DNA of 64,000 bases, taken from contig NC_061772.1 in assembly GCF_022458985.1 (NCBI RefSeq), positions 5,071,501-5,135,500 of the forward strand, given 5' to 3'. A program made the position numbers and the translations under genes. A model generated the notes under the pieces. It saw only the letters and a list, made by a program, of their open reading frames with translations. It made no database searches and was not told where the DNA came from. Positions 1 to 12,625 of the stretch are shown here, one piece after another; position 1 is the first letter of the stretch, and every line of letters begins with the position of its first letter. Source of the DNA: Mugil cephalus. Taxonomy: Eukaryota > Chordata > Actinopteri > Mugiliformes > Mugilidae.

Positions 1-396
1 CGTTGCTCCTTACACACCAGCCACAACATTATATCCATTAACAGGAGAAATAAATAATATTGACTATCTTGTAATAGTTCAGTGTTTTACTGGCAAACAT
101 TTGGACGTGGCATTCGTGAGGATGTTACTTAGACATGTACCACCCACTTAGACCAGACCAGGCAATCATTTTGCAATGGTAGTTGTGGCAAAAACCACAC
201 TGATGCAGGATCACGCTGGTGTGTAGGTCTTTAATGTGACTCAGGTTGCATTGTGTGGTCAAGCTACCAACTGCGAAAACTGACTACCTCAAAATGTGGT
301 CAGAGATCGTATCTCTCAAATGCATCTCAATCAGTACACGCATCACGCAATCAGTTTACATGCATTCTGGGTATGTTCACATCTGTACTTTACACT
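1..396. repeat. Intergenic edge with interspersed repeat fragment
   Basis: No gene is seen here. About 66-200 resembles 50,975-51,085 inside an spg21 intron: both share a block around 'ggatgttacttagacatgta' followed by a 'cacccac' run. The match marks a dispersed repeat family of unknown class. The fragment is truncated by the window edge or by divergence. Confidence 0.5.
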
Positions 397-988
397 CAGT
401 GCGTTTACATGCATGTGAAAAAAACTAATTATTGCCTTAATCGGACTGCTTAAGTGCATGTAAACACGTTACTCCGATTAAAATCGGGCTTATCATTATC
501 CAATGAGACACCCAGATAATGCGATTGAATCAGACTTTTCAATCGGATAATGTGTGTGCGCATGCTCCACGACCGCTGCGCTGGCGTGTGACCCCGGAAC
601 AAAAACGTTCAAGAAAGCTGGTCGCAGAAGAAGAAGAAGAGAAACGGAGCCGTCTGAGGGATAGCGCGGATCTTACCTGCACCAGAAGTAGCGCAAACAT
701 TACGCACAAGATGAAAAAAATGTACTATTATCCATCTGGTGGTTGTTTGAAATGCCGGTCCGCCGCATGAACGACTCTAGTTTATTATATCACGTAATAG
801 GTCAACCCGTAGAATCGGGCCGTATTAACGTGGTATTAACCCGTGAAAAGATACGTATCGCCACCTAGTGTGGAAGAGGAGAACAGTTATGCGATTTTCT
901 TGCGCTGCATGTAAACTGGGACAAGGACTGTAGTCAGAAAGTCGAATTTTGAGCATAGCCCGATTAAGCTCTGCATGTAAACGCACTG
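397..988. mobile_element. Non-autonomous DNA transposon (MITE-like), 17-bp TIRs
   Basis: The ends are perfect 17-bp inverted repeats: 397-413 (cagtgcgtttacatgca) and 972-988 (tgcatgtaaacgcactg). The trinucleotide ACT flanks both ends (394-396 and 989-991) and looks like a 3-bp target-site duplication. Shorter copies of the terminal motif occur subterminally (tgcatgtaaac at 455-465 and 906-916) and once outside the element (354-364). The interior is relatively CpG-rich and has no transposase; its one longer reading frame (519-770) is Arg/Glu-rich and unlike any protein I recognise. A 3-bp duplication fits PIF/Harbinger or CACTA-type elements, but the superfamily is not established. Confidence 0.7.
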
Positions 989-1718
989 ACTGATCAGATT
1001 CCCCATGATGGATGTTTATGCAAGGTCAGAAGTGGCCTAAGTTTCGTTGTGTTCCACTTGTCCACTTGTGTTCTTATGACATCCATTCACAGTTCCACAC
1101 TCACAACAGCAGCAAGACTGAAAAGTGGCTAATGGCATGCCACAGCATATACGGATGATGTGTCATGGGATTCTGTTGACATGTCTGGGATTTTACTGAA
1201 CAGGATTCTAGTGACTTGCCTTTGCCCCTTATGGCACCATTATAGCAAACTGCTACTGTCCCAACAAGACTGTAAAGGGCTGCAAGAGTAAAGCTTAATA
1301 CCAACTGTCAGTGGCCAAACTTCAGATTTACAAGAGTATATTTTTTTTCACTTAAGATGTTTCAAACCTTTCACAATGTAGGGACATGTGGAGAGAGTCA
1401 GGGAAACTTCTGCAGCACAATCGTACTGACTGAAAATATATTATGGTTAAACATTATAATATATGGTTTATTGGTCTGCTTGGATGCACTACTATACTGT
1501 TATAGACCCTTTCAGTGGGCCCCATACTTTCTTTTCTTCTATTTCCATTTTTTAATAGGACATGTCTTATAATTGTTCAATCTAGAGTATGACAGTGGGC
1601 CAGAAGTGACTCAATTAGTGTAGTCCCAGGAACTAAAATGGGAAGGTTTCGTCACTATGCTCATGGCAAGAAACACAGGTGACATTTCCTTCCCTGGGGG
1701 TTACTTTTATTATATGTG
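989..1718. other. Intergenic DNA, no gene seen
   Basis: AT-rich unique sequence. Reading frames are short and have no recognisable domains or paired splice sites. Confidence 0.6.
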
Positions 1719-1958
1719 TTCAGCACTCCAGACCAGAGACCCTCACAAGAAGATGGAGGGGGAGGGGAGCGGAGGGGAGAGAGTAAGACACAGTGGTTAG
1801 TAAATTATAAAAGATAGAAAATAAAATGATAAGATATTAGAGGACAGGAGCCAGAGAAGAAAGAGGAGAGGACATGTCCTCAGTGTATCGTCCCCCTGCA
1901 GCCTAGGCCTATAGCAGCATAACTAAGGGATGGTTAAGTCCAGCCCTAGCTATAAGCT
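1719..1958. repeat. 240-bp duplicate of 5454-5693
   Basis: This block is, as far as I can read, base-for-base identical to 5454-5693, in the same orientation and of the same length. The identity begins at 'ttcagcactccagacc' and stops at 'ctagctataagct'. The second copy lies inside a larger LINE-derived repeat in antisense orientation. This copy stands alone, so it is either a very young fragment of the same family or a local duplication. Confidence 0.85.
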
Positions 1959-4921
1959 ATTCACAATCCTGGGACAATAGGTGCAGGGAAGGGTATGCCA
2001 TTCAGTGGTGCACTCCCATGTTAGAAGGAACTGACCAGAAACCTTTTTAACATTTGAATTGGAGGACATGTCAGGCACAGAGAAGCAACCAATTTATAAT
2101 TTAATTATAATCAACAATGTTTTTTAAATAAGTAGTTGTCCAGCCAGTCATAACTGGCACAACCATTGCATCTCACACTCCCCTCATTTACTGATTCAGA
2201 TCTTCGAAGATTATACCCAAATATCTGCATCAGTACATGTGATATACATGTATAAAAGTCATGTTGGGGCTACAAATTGGGTCTTCAGTGAGGGGTTGAT
2301 ATTGTCATCATCTACAAACATGAATATTAAAATCACCCACTAAAATGAATTCATATGTTGTTAGCACTAGATGAGTAGAAAGTAATTTGAAAGTCTTAGT
2401 AATGAGCAGGTGAACAATTCACAACAGAATAGCTTTTTTTTGTGTTTTCCATTCCTCCTCCTCATTTAAACTGACATGCCATAAAATCATTTCCCATGAG
2501 ACCTTCAGATAAGAGAAATACTTACAGTACTAGTAATATCACTGTAGTAGTATTAAATATTCCACATTGAATTAGTTTCTTATAAGTAATGTGGCTTGTG
2601 TTGGTTTTTGGTATATAAAATCTGGGAGCAGACACAGGATTGGGGAGTTCTGGGTGTGCGAGACAACAAATCTACCACCTGCCGCACCATCCGAAGTATG
2701 ATGGATGTCTTCTTTCCTGATCACACCAGGCTTTCCCCAGAAACCATGTGTCATTTGGGCCAGATGGGTGCGCCTTTGTCTTGGGGGTTTTAAGTTTCTG
2801 CATCAAGTTAAAGAGCACAAGTTTTGGAGGTGATACACTCAGAGTCAGGAGCCTTGCCTCGGTGAAGTCTCTCCAACTGTCTCATTGCTCTGGTCAGTCA
2901 TCACAGTTGTTCTGTGAAGCTTGCTCATCCCTGTAATCGTTGGAGTTTGGGGGATGATTAGGAGGTGGGGGTGGAGGGAAAAGCAGGGACTGGTTTGTCT
3001 CAGAAGACTATGGAGGCCCAGTTGGGGTCCTTTGCCGAATCTTTTAAACACACATTGCGCATTACAACATTCATTCCGAGTCATTTTCAGAGGTTTGACG
3101 AAGAAAAGCTTCCATATACATGCACATGTAAAGGGATTAACAAGGATGGCGTACTGGTGGGTTGTCTCTGACTGACTGGGGTAAGCCACCTAGCCCAAGA
3201 ATGCCAGTCAAGCGCTGGGTCAAAGTAAGGAGGCAACTAGTACAGAGTCCAACATTTTCTGGACAGTTGTGGAATTTGCTTGTTCTGACTCTTTGAAATA
3301 GAGTATTGATATAGAGGATGGTGGTCTGCCTCTGAAACGATAAGGGTTTTAAACTTCATCCCACCCATCTCCTCACCCACTCAGGGCTGTTAAAGCCTGG
3401 GTGACCTCCAAACTATCAGAATGTCCCTAGCAGTCATGAGGGACTATTGATCTTAAAAGTGGGTCACAGGCTGCAGCTATCACAATCACTTTGTACTGAT
3501 TGGAGAACAATAAGGTTGGAAAAAGGAGACACAGGCTGCAAGGCTGATCACACTTGTTGATACAAATCTAAGTAACAGGAACCATTGGTGCATTATTTCT
3601 AAAAACTTGTGCGTTCTCCTTAACCTCATATTCCCCCTTTACTCTCTTGCACAATAAAACTACATTTCTTAGGCATCCTTAAGAAAGGGCCCATTTCTTG
3701 TAATCGGAATAATGATTAACTGGAACAAAGAGGCCATTGTGCGTGGTCCTTAAATATCAGGTCATCTAAATGCTTGTTTGACTGCATCCTTATAGAAGAG
3801 GAGGTTAGTGCATTAATAACAATAATAGTAATGGCATTTCAAGTGGCGAGAATGTTGCTAGAACCTTGAGTCGTGAAGATCCTAAACGAGGATATTGTGT
3901 AAAATTTGAATAAAAGAGAACTCAAAGATTGTCAAATTAGTTTAAAAAGATGACAGGAGCATGTTTACCCCTGTGTTGCATCACCTCTTCTCATAACAAC
4001 ACTTTGCATCTGGAAACTCTATCACACACAGCCAGATGCTGTGCACGTAATATCTACAACTAAATAGCCGCCATCTCTCAGCCCTGACATTCTGTTATGA
4101 CTCAACAGTAATACAATCTCAGAGCTCTATGTCTGTCACTGTGCTAAAACTATAATCATAGGCTAGTATCTTGATTAGCCATGTGTTCTTGGGATGGATT
4201 AATCCTGAGAAGACTTCCCTTCTTCATTGTGCAACCATATGTGCCAGAGACTGGAATATATAGCTACGATGGTGCATCCTATAATGAGGGTGAAGTTATA
4301 TAGTTGGCTCAGACATTATGTAATGTACTTGACTGTCATTATGTAATGACTGCTGGTTAACTGTCAGTTGTAATCTTTATTTTTCCTCTATATTTCGTCT
4401 ACATATTTGATTTTCAGTCTGAGCAATAAATCACACTTCTGTTCAGCCCACCACATCCAGTGTGTTCACATTAGATGGGATTAACATTAACTAATTACAT
4501 ATATTACTCTTTTATTCTACTCTTACGTTGCATGTATGCCACTGGTGTATATTTGTAACACCTTACTTTCCAGAGTGGAAGCTACATATCATTTCCACTT
4601 CATGTGGCTTTCAACTGATTCATTGATTAGGTGACTGATTATTTATTTATTTTTTAATTAATGCATCAACTATTTTCTGAGTTGCGTATTAATCTTTTGA
4701 TTAACTACTAATATGCAATGGAGCATTTTCTAATACATGTTATTCAAATGATTAAATGATGATATATTTGAACACCTGTGAATGAGAAACCTATTTCACA
4801 TGGTACTGTTTAACAAAAAGAAAAGATGAAAGATGTTCATTTAGTACAGTCTGTTATTAATTAGTATACTTAGTATGATTTAACTACAGTAACTTGTGCT
4901 GATTGTAATTTGAAATTCTAA
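1959..4921. other. Intergenic DNA, no gene seen
   Basis: Nearly 3 kb of AT-rich sequence without convincing coding potential. The longest reading frames (114 codons or fewer, around 2,850-3,190) overlap on both strands and lack conserved motifs. Confidence 0.6.
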
Positions 4922-5950
4922 TTCATTCAGTTTTATTTATATAGCGCCGATAACAATACAAATCGTCTCAAGACGCTTCACAAAAACCAGCCTGCAACCT
5001 CCAGAGCAAGCCTGAGGGCGACGGTGGCAAGGACAAACTCCCTTTTAACAGGAAGAAACCTTGAGCAGAACCCAGCTCATATGGAGGGACCCATCTGCCG
5101 AAGGCCAGCCGGTTAGAAACAGAGAAGATAGAGAGAAAAGAAGAGCAGGAGAAACAAGATAAACAAACTTCTGTCATAGATACATACATCAAGCTGAAGG
5201 AAACATGTAGGATCTAGTAATATAACACATAGCTGATGATCTGTGACAGTTTGTGAGTATAACAGGAATCTTGGGCAGGTTGGTGAATTGTTCATCTAGG
5301 TAGGAGTGGACAACTGGAGGAGGCCATGAAGACTGGGGCAGATGTAGTTTATGGAGCTCCACAGGTCTGATACACAGACTCCAGACCATGAAGGCTGGGC
5401 TGGTTGATGAGGCCACAGCAGCAGATGTAGCTTAGAACTCCACAGGTCAGATATTCAGCACTCCAGACCAGAGACCCTCACAAGAAGATGGAGGGGGAGG
5501 GGAGCGGAGGGGAGAGAGTAAGACACAGTGGTTAGTAAATTATAAAAGATAGAAAATAAAATGATAAGATATTAGAGGACAGGAGCCAGAGAAGAAAGAG
5601 GAGAGGACATGTCCTCAGTGTATCGTCCCCCTGCAGCCTAGGCCTATAGCAGCATAACTAAGGGATGGTTAAGTCCAGCCCTAGCTATAAGCTTTTTCAA
5701 AAAGGAAAGTCTTAAGCCTGACCTTAAACGTAAAGACTGTGTCTGCCTCCCGAACCCAAACTGGGAGCTGGTTCCATAGGAGAGGAGCCTGATAGCTGTG
5801 TTGCATCTGTATTATAATGCAGAGGGTTGCCATTCATACTAACGTTAAAGAAATATTTTTTGTGAGTTGCAGCAAGGGACATCCAGAGAAGTAGTTGGGA
5901 GAAGGGCTGCAACAACTCACCTTTAATGATGTCAACTGTGTAAATACATC
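4922..5950 (-). mobile_element. LINE-derived 3' region, antisense
   Basis: Read on the minus strand, this stretch ends in the fish non-LTR signature 'cttgagacgatttgtattg', then a 'gcgctatataaataaaactg'-like tail (4922-4975). Internally it has the common 'ctcaaggtttcttcctgtta' block (around 5050-5070). At about 5750-5790 it reads as the complement of the 'tggaaccagctcccactttggg' sequence seen at 12,180. I infer the 3' part of an L2-like family. No intact ORF remains. It contains the 240-bp block shared with 1719-1958. Confidence 0.7.
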
Positions 5951-7370
5951 ACTTCACTTAGACGCACACATTTACTAATAGTTGAACTACTCCCAGCTAT
6001 GGTTGAGCCGCTAATTATTTGTACTGTATTACAGTGAATTTAATCTGATGGTTGGTTGGTGGTCAGAGGCTGGGAGTCATTGTTGTCAGTTGTTTTTGAG
6101 AGAAGAACTCAACAAAAACTGAAAAGGAGATGCTAACTGGGATGCTAATCATTAGCATGGCAGCTGCACATATAAACCTATTAAAAGAACTGACATAAGA
6201 ATTCAGTGACTTCACTCTTAGCATTTGGAAGTCACCTTTGGTGTTGCATCACAGCATGTACGTCTTAGGTTCTAATCTGTTGTGAAGTTTACATGTTGCA
6301 CCTGTGTCTGTGTGTTTCCTCTCACATGAACATTTGGGTTATTTTAAACTATTACAGTGTCTGCTGACATAGACAGCATTAGTCAGAGCATGAGCTAATG
6401 TCTGTCATTTGTGGCAACATTGTAGAGTCTTGTCTGTCATGCTGTGTTCATATTACCAGTCAAAAAACAAGAAGCCCTTTTCAGTGGAAGCCTTGTCTGC
6501 TTTTTTTCAGGATGCCACAATGTGGGGATCATCAATCATTTGTGTTTCTTTCAAAATTTTTACCAGAATGACAACGTTAACAAGCTCTTGAGCACCACAC
6601 CTGTGTTGCTAGCCACACTTGGCTGTTACATCAGGAGAGACTTTGTTCTGAATGAACAGTAAAGATTGTAATTGATAAAGAGCACAATAGAAACATGTAA
6701 AAGTATGGACCTCCTGCAGTCACCTGGCCTTCTATCTCTAATTCTGTAGGAGCCACTTGTATAAAACTGTAGTTGACAGTACAGCAAGATTGTACATGTC
6801 TGATCTGTTGGGGTCATGGCCGGCTAGACCAGCTTCCGTGTGGCGGTGCTCCCTGAGTTTATAATCACAAATCAAATTAAACAATGGTAAACTTACATTG
6901 AAAAGGTTGTTTTAGTCTTTTCACAAATGACAGCGTTGTTCAGGGCAGCAATGAAAAACAATATCATTGTTTGCAGTGGCAGAAATGGTATAGTCCACTA
7001 TATATTGTTTCACCACAATACTGTATGTGTCATTATTATAGGAGTTGCCTCTAAACAATAGGAGCTGTGTTTCCTGAGTTCATTGTCCATCTGACAGTGA
7101 CTGAAGATTTGCAACATTCACACAATGAGCTAAAAAAAAAAAAAAAAAAACTAACTGGACATCAGTGTGACGATAAAAATAACAATAAAATGACTCACTC
7201 AGTAATTCCATTCAAAAACTTTTCCTTTTGCCCTGCTAAAAGTGGAGATCGTATGGTTGTTTGACAGGTTTTTCTCTGTTGACTGTCAGATCTGGATTCC
7301 CAGATTTAAAGAAATTATATTTCTGGCACAACTTCACCTGCTGCCAAGGTGTTCAGAGGAGGAAAAGAAG
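5951..7370. other. Intergenic DNA, no gene seen
   Basis: AT-rich sequence with one homopolymer A tract (about 7131-7150). Part of 5,960-6,090 resembles 59,540-59,650 in a shcbp1 intron (ctactcccagct... ttgtcagttg), suggesting an old dispersed repeat. Confidence 0.5.
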
Positions 7371-7500
7371 TTTTATAAAGGTCGAGGCCGCAGCAGCACT
7401 GGCACAACATGGAACAACTTTATTAGACTGATGTGTTTGGGCTCTTGGCCTTCATCAGGATCATCAAGAAACACACTGCAAACAATTATTTGAAATAATG
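7371..7500 (-). repeat. Interspersed repeat, common fish type
   Basis: The minus strand reads 'ctgatgaaggccaagagccc', then a stretch about a shared 'agttgttccatgttgtgcca' and a 'gccgcggcctcgacctttataaaac'-like end. I recognise this as a recurrent teleost interspersed sequence but cannot name its family. Confidence 0.5.
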
Positions 7501-9509
7501 TATAAAGTAAAAATATGTGTCATTTGAAATGAAAACAGCCAATCACATACATCCATATTCATTTATACCAGTCCACTAAAGTGAGTATTGGACATACAAT
7601 ATTGTCGTCTGGTTAACCTATAAACACTATAAAAACAGTATAGACAATGTACACAAAAGATACAAAGAGACACGGAAACAAAAACAAAAAAAGAAAATAA
7701 AATTTGAACAGTCTTTTTGTTGCAGGTATTACTAATTCTTGTGAAGAGGATTCATACGTGACACTGAATGGGGGGTTGATTCATAGCAGCTAAACTAATA
7801 TCTTGTAGGCTCAACCAAGCTGCTTGGCAGAAAATGATGCAGTAATGATTTTTCAGAGTTTGATCACATTCTCCTTGAAAATATCATTAACATTTAGAAC
7901 TTCATTGTGCAGTGATATAGTTAATAGCAACTTTAGATGCTATTAAAGGAGAGAGACCCAGAGAACAACAATGGCGGACTTCTTGAAGATGATTGGGCAT
8001 GAGGGGAGATTATCCATGTGGATGAGTCATCTTGAAAGTCGAGAGCAAACAATGGAAATCTTACCAGAGATGAAGCAGTGGGTAATTACATACAATCCAT
8101 AACCATCGTACAAACAAAGTAGTGAGTCATAGTCCTAATCTCCAGGGACAGGTTTGACAGTCCATCTGGGGCAGATGGACAAGGACGGCGCGCGATCAAC
8201 ATTATCTTACGCCCCACTGGTTGCCCGGCTGCGACCCTCCTGCTTTTGATCCGATTAGCAGGTGAATGAGGAGATGGACATCAAACTGACAGTCCAGAAC
8301 TGGCTTCTGTTTGGACACCTGACCTGCATACTCATTAGCCCACACATATGCTGCTCTACAAACTAGCATATTGCGAAAGGCTTCAACTAATTCCCCTAAA
8401 CTGTTCAGTGTGAGGGGAAGTGTTTGTCATCAGTGGTTGGGGAAAAGATGATGCAGTGAGGTAGACTATGCAAGGTCGATTAATAAAATGCCAGAAGATT
8501 GGTGGGAAGCCCTCTTAGATTATTAATGATTCAGCATTAGTTCAGTGACTGCTGTCAGAGGGATCTTAGCACTAATCAGTAGATAAACTATGATGTCTGG
8601 AATTTCTAAAAACATTATAGACTCAATTATCTAGAAACTGGGACAATATTCTATGACATTGCAGCACATCCCTAGTAAAATGTTGCCTAGTAACATGGTT
8701 GATGTAGGCGCCAAGAGGCATCAAAAGTTCATTGATAATACAAGCATGGTCCTCGCATTTAACAAAATCATGAGACTCACAACCACTTTGCCTTCGTGAG
8801 TTTCCGAAGCATGACCACAAAGAATATACACACAGAAACAGAGGAATACCTTCATTCCTCTGACCGCTCCTCTCTAATAATACTCTCTGTTCTATTAAGT
8901 GCCCCATTAGCAATAAAACAACTACATGGTATTCAGTCATTGATTATTTATCTGTGTATGTCCTGCTGTGATGTGTCTGACTTGTATTGATTGATGGATT
9001 AAGCGGTGGACATGCAGAACTGATGGATACAGTTCATCTTAAAAAGAACCACACTTCACTGAATGCTTAACTAAACCAATGCAGAGCCTGGTCACTTTAG
9101 ATGAGTTTCTATTTTCACTGCAGACATGCTGAAAAACTACTGGTTATCACTGTTGGTTTTACAAACAGTAAATTCTCATTACTTGAGAAGGTGATCCTCA
9201 TGAATGTTCTGATAACAACAACTAATTACATCAATTATTTACGCTTATTGTGAAGTAAATTCAAGTCACCAATAGATCAAAGGAATAAAAATGTACAACC
9301 AATAGTGCTACAGTAAATAAAAACTTATGTTGGTAAAGACAGGCTGCTTGATACTGCACAATGTTGTTAGCTTGGCTTTGCGTTGATATTGTTGAACTTT
9401 TCAACAAGACAAATGCACTAATCACAACGTGGAGGCACACTATAAACATATTGATTTTCAGAAAATGGATTGTGCTGCAGTAAGTCCCCCTGTCCAGGGG
9501 AGGGTAGTA

Positions 9510-9513
<4 letters not shown>
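7501..9513. other. Intergenic DNA, no gene seen
   Basis: Two kilobases without a supported gene. The overlapping 105-codon minus frame (8,623-8,940) and 64-codon plus frame (8,796-8,990) show no conserved domain. Confidence 0.6.

Positions 9514-9557
<44 letters not shown>
9514..9557. repeat. (TG)n microsatellite
   Basis: About 22 uninterrupted TG units. The cysteine/valine reading frame across it is an artefact of the repeat. Confidence 0.97.
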
Positions 9558-9559
<2 letters not shown>

Positions 9560-12149
9560 ATCTGCAGCAGCCAGCTATGAGCCTCAGAGCAGCAGCCTGT
9601 CCTTTGTCCTACTCTGCAGTGAATGTTTTGGACTCTTTTACCTGCTAAGACTCACTGCCTTGGCATTTGACACTTTAGTTTGGGGAGTTCCAGTAACCTT
9701 TGAAAAGTACTAAGTAATAGCCTTGTTAGCTTTTTGCAACAAACTCTTCTGATCCAAATCATTTTTTGTTCTTAGACACCTAACCTCCAGTTATCATCAT
9801 CTGGCACGGGCATGTGAATGTGTGTATGAATGTGTGAGTAAATGGGTAGATGTGTCACTGTGACTACAGTTTGAAAGCACAGGTACAAAAGCTCCATATT
9901 AAAACAAAACCACTTGATTGAAAATGGGTTAAACTCCCATTAGTTCATGATTTTATTATAGATTCAGTTCTATTCATGCAGCCCATGTTCTCCACTGTAC
10001 TGTAGGTATAGGGGTATGTTTTTAGTACGCATGATTTGATGGAGTTCTCCATCAAACACATAGGAGCATAGTTTCTGTCTTCCTTTGGCTCCTTTAATCC
10101 CTCTTTTATCTCCTGCACTACACTGTGTTGGAGCAGCTACTTTTTAGCTGGGCTGAGATGAACAATTCATGACATGATTGGATGTATTCTTGCAGCACTC
10201 CTGGGTTTGTTTAAGAGATTCCTCTCAACTATGTTGTGTTTGTTTTATAGAGCCTTGTGGATGTTTTTCATAGTCTTTCAAAGTTCAAGGTTTTTATTTG
10301 AGATATACTTAATATACGGGTACAGCAGACACCACATTAAATTGCAACATCTCCCCACAGTGCAAATTATTATTATTGTTATCATTAGTATGCTATATTG
10401 GAATGTCGTTGCTAACTTAAACTTGTGAAGTTTCACAGTTAGTGGTCTGACCACATCTAGCAAGTAGAGTACTAAAACATTGTCACTACTGACACCCTCT
10501 TGCACCTTCTAACACCTCTCCTGTGTGCTTGTAACTTCAATGAGAATAGGATTTTATTACCCTCTGGAGGAGGATTTGATTAAATGAGTTGCATGTTGTG
10601 CAAACTATGACATTTAACTACAATGAAATGTTATAAATGTTAATACAATTCTTTGAAAATACAGCAAATACACAGATATTATTGAATTATTCAAGTCTTA
10701 ATTTCTCATGTTAGCATTGTTTGGTTTTTGGTCTTCTGTTTTCTTTGCAGAGTGTTAATTGGTATACTCACCTCACACTGGTTAGTCACCGTTAAATAAA
10801 TAGCATGAAAGACACTAAAATTAGTATCATTATTTTGTATATCATGGTTGCCATGTCATTATTCACATGCACAGCCAAGACTGCAATGGCAGGACCAGCT
10901 TCTTCAAGGACTACAGCAGCATAAGACCTAATTTGAACTGAGATCTGTTTGATCCAATACTTGCTGCTAAAATATAGAAGTCAACCAGGGAACTGTCAAC
11001 TGTGTTCCAAAGAGAGGTCAAAGCAAAAGGGACCTTATCCACAGTTTGTGGCCCAAATACAACTGGTATTGACAGACAGTGATGCCATGAAGAGTGATAA
11101 GTAACATACACCCTTCAAATATCAAGCTTCCTTTGCCATAGACTCTGGTCTGACCACTATCTAGTCAGTGCACATTCTTACTGATGCGCTTCTAAGTTTT
11201 ATGTGGCAGTATAACATCCCGTGACCAACTTGTGAGCCTGTACAAGACACCATACCTTGACCTGCTGGAAAATAGAACTATTTAACTTGCAATAGCATGG
11301 TCATAAACAAGACTTACAAAGACTTAACAAAACAAACCTGTATCAGGCTTAGGTTATTGTGAACCTAACCAACGGCTGTGTCTTCACTACCTGCTCTAGC
11401 ATGACTGGAGAAGTAACGTGCATCTTGTCATATCTGACAACCAAGTTAATTACATATATATTATTCGTGATGATCGGTAAAATCTTTTCATTTTATCACA
11501 TTTAATCGAGTTTCTCCTGAGACCAATCTTTCCTCTGAGTGGCAGCTGGTTTACAATAAAATTTATAATGGAGCCATTAACTTTACTTCTCTGATTCTGG
11601 CACCGAACAACACAGCAAGATGACATGTTGATAACAGAAGCCTTCTATTCTGCTCTGCGGTTTTTGCCTCCAGCTAACCCCTGTGATGTACCCCATAAAA
11701 GGGTCTATATTTATTTGTTAGTCCATTTGAGACTGTTGAGACTTTTAAGTTAGTGTTATCTCGTTTTAGTTGTTGGCCCACCTCAGATAAATGCAAATTC
11801 TTCTTTAGCAGTTAGCTTATCAAGCTAGGCAGGGACAATGTGTAGAAGCTGCCACAGATAACACACGGCTTCTACAGTTATGAAAAGGCGTGGTAATGAA
11901 TGGAGACACATTTTGCACAGCAATTACAAGTCTGATTTACATTTGAACTCTGCTGCTACCCTGCTGCAGTGACAGCAGTTTTGTTATGTTATATTGGAAA
12001 GAAGAAAAGATTACATTTACAATATTGTTTCTCATCTTGAGGTTTGGAGAACCTCAACCGAGTTGGTTCATAAATGTAATTTGTTCATCCATAATAATTA
12101 GCAAGAGGGATATTATTACTCCATTTTTATCGAAATACAGAATACCATC
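9558..12149. other. Intergenic DNA, no gene seen
   Basis: AT-rich unique-looking sequence. Reading frames are short and compositionally random. Confidence 0.6.
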
Positions 12150-12625
12150 ATACTACTTCAGCTATCAGGCTCCTCTCCTATGGAACCAGCTCCCACTTTG
12201 GGTTCAGGAAGCAGACCACCTTTAAGATTAGGCTTGAGACTTTCCTTTTTCATGAAGCTTATGGTTAGGACTGGACTGAACCATCTGTTATCATGCTGCT
12301 ATAGGTTGTGACATGATGCACTGAGCACCTATCCTCTACTCTCTTCTCTGATTTCTTCTTGTATGCATCAACTATACAGTACCGTGTGTCATGATCAGAT
12401 TCTTCATGTAAGCTTTCATGATGTCTGTATGTATATTTGTATCACAGATGTATGTTAGTCTTGTTCCACCTGCTGCCTTCTTCTCTGTCTTTTTCTGAGT
12501 TTTGAGCTGATTTCACTGCCACCTCAGTGCTTGATTTTGGGGTTTCAAGCTCTGGGTTCTGTAAGTGTCTTGAGACAATTTGTATTTTTAATGACGTTAT
12601 ATAAATACATTTGAATTGAACTTAA
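12150..12625 (+). mobile_element. LINE 3' end with relic of ORF C-terminus
   Basis: The frame at 12,150-12,225 reads YQAPLLWNQLPLWVQEADHL. This is the 'AP.LWN.LP..VR.A' motif found at the C-terminus of fish LINE reverse-transcriptase proteins. The 3' region follows and ends in 'gtcttgagacaatttgtatt' and an 'atataaatacatttgaattgaa' tail at about 12,565-12,625. The rest of the ORF is absent, as expected for a 5'-truncated insertion. Confidence 0.75.

Noticed and set aside
519-770. Arg-rich 83-codon frame inside the TIR element
   Set aside because: Short, no transposase or DNA-binding domain recognised; likely chance frame in a non-autonomous element.
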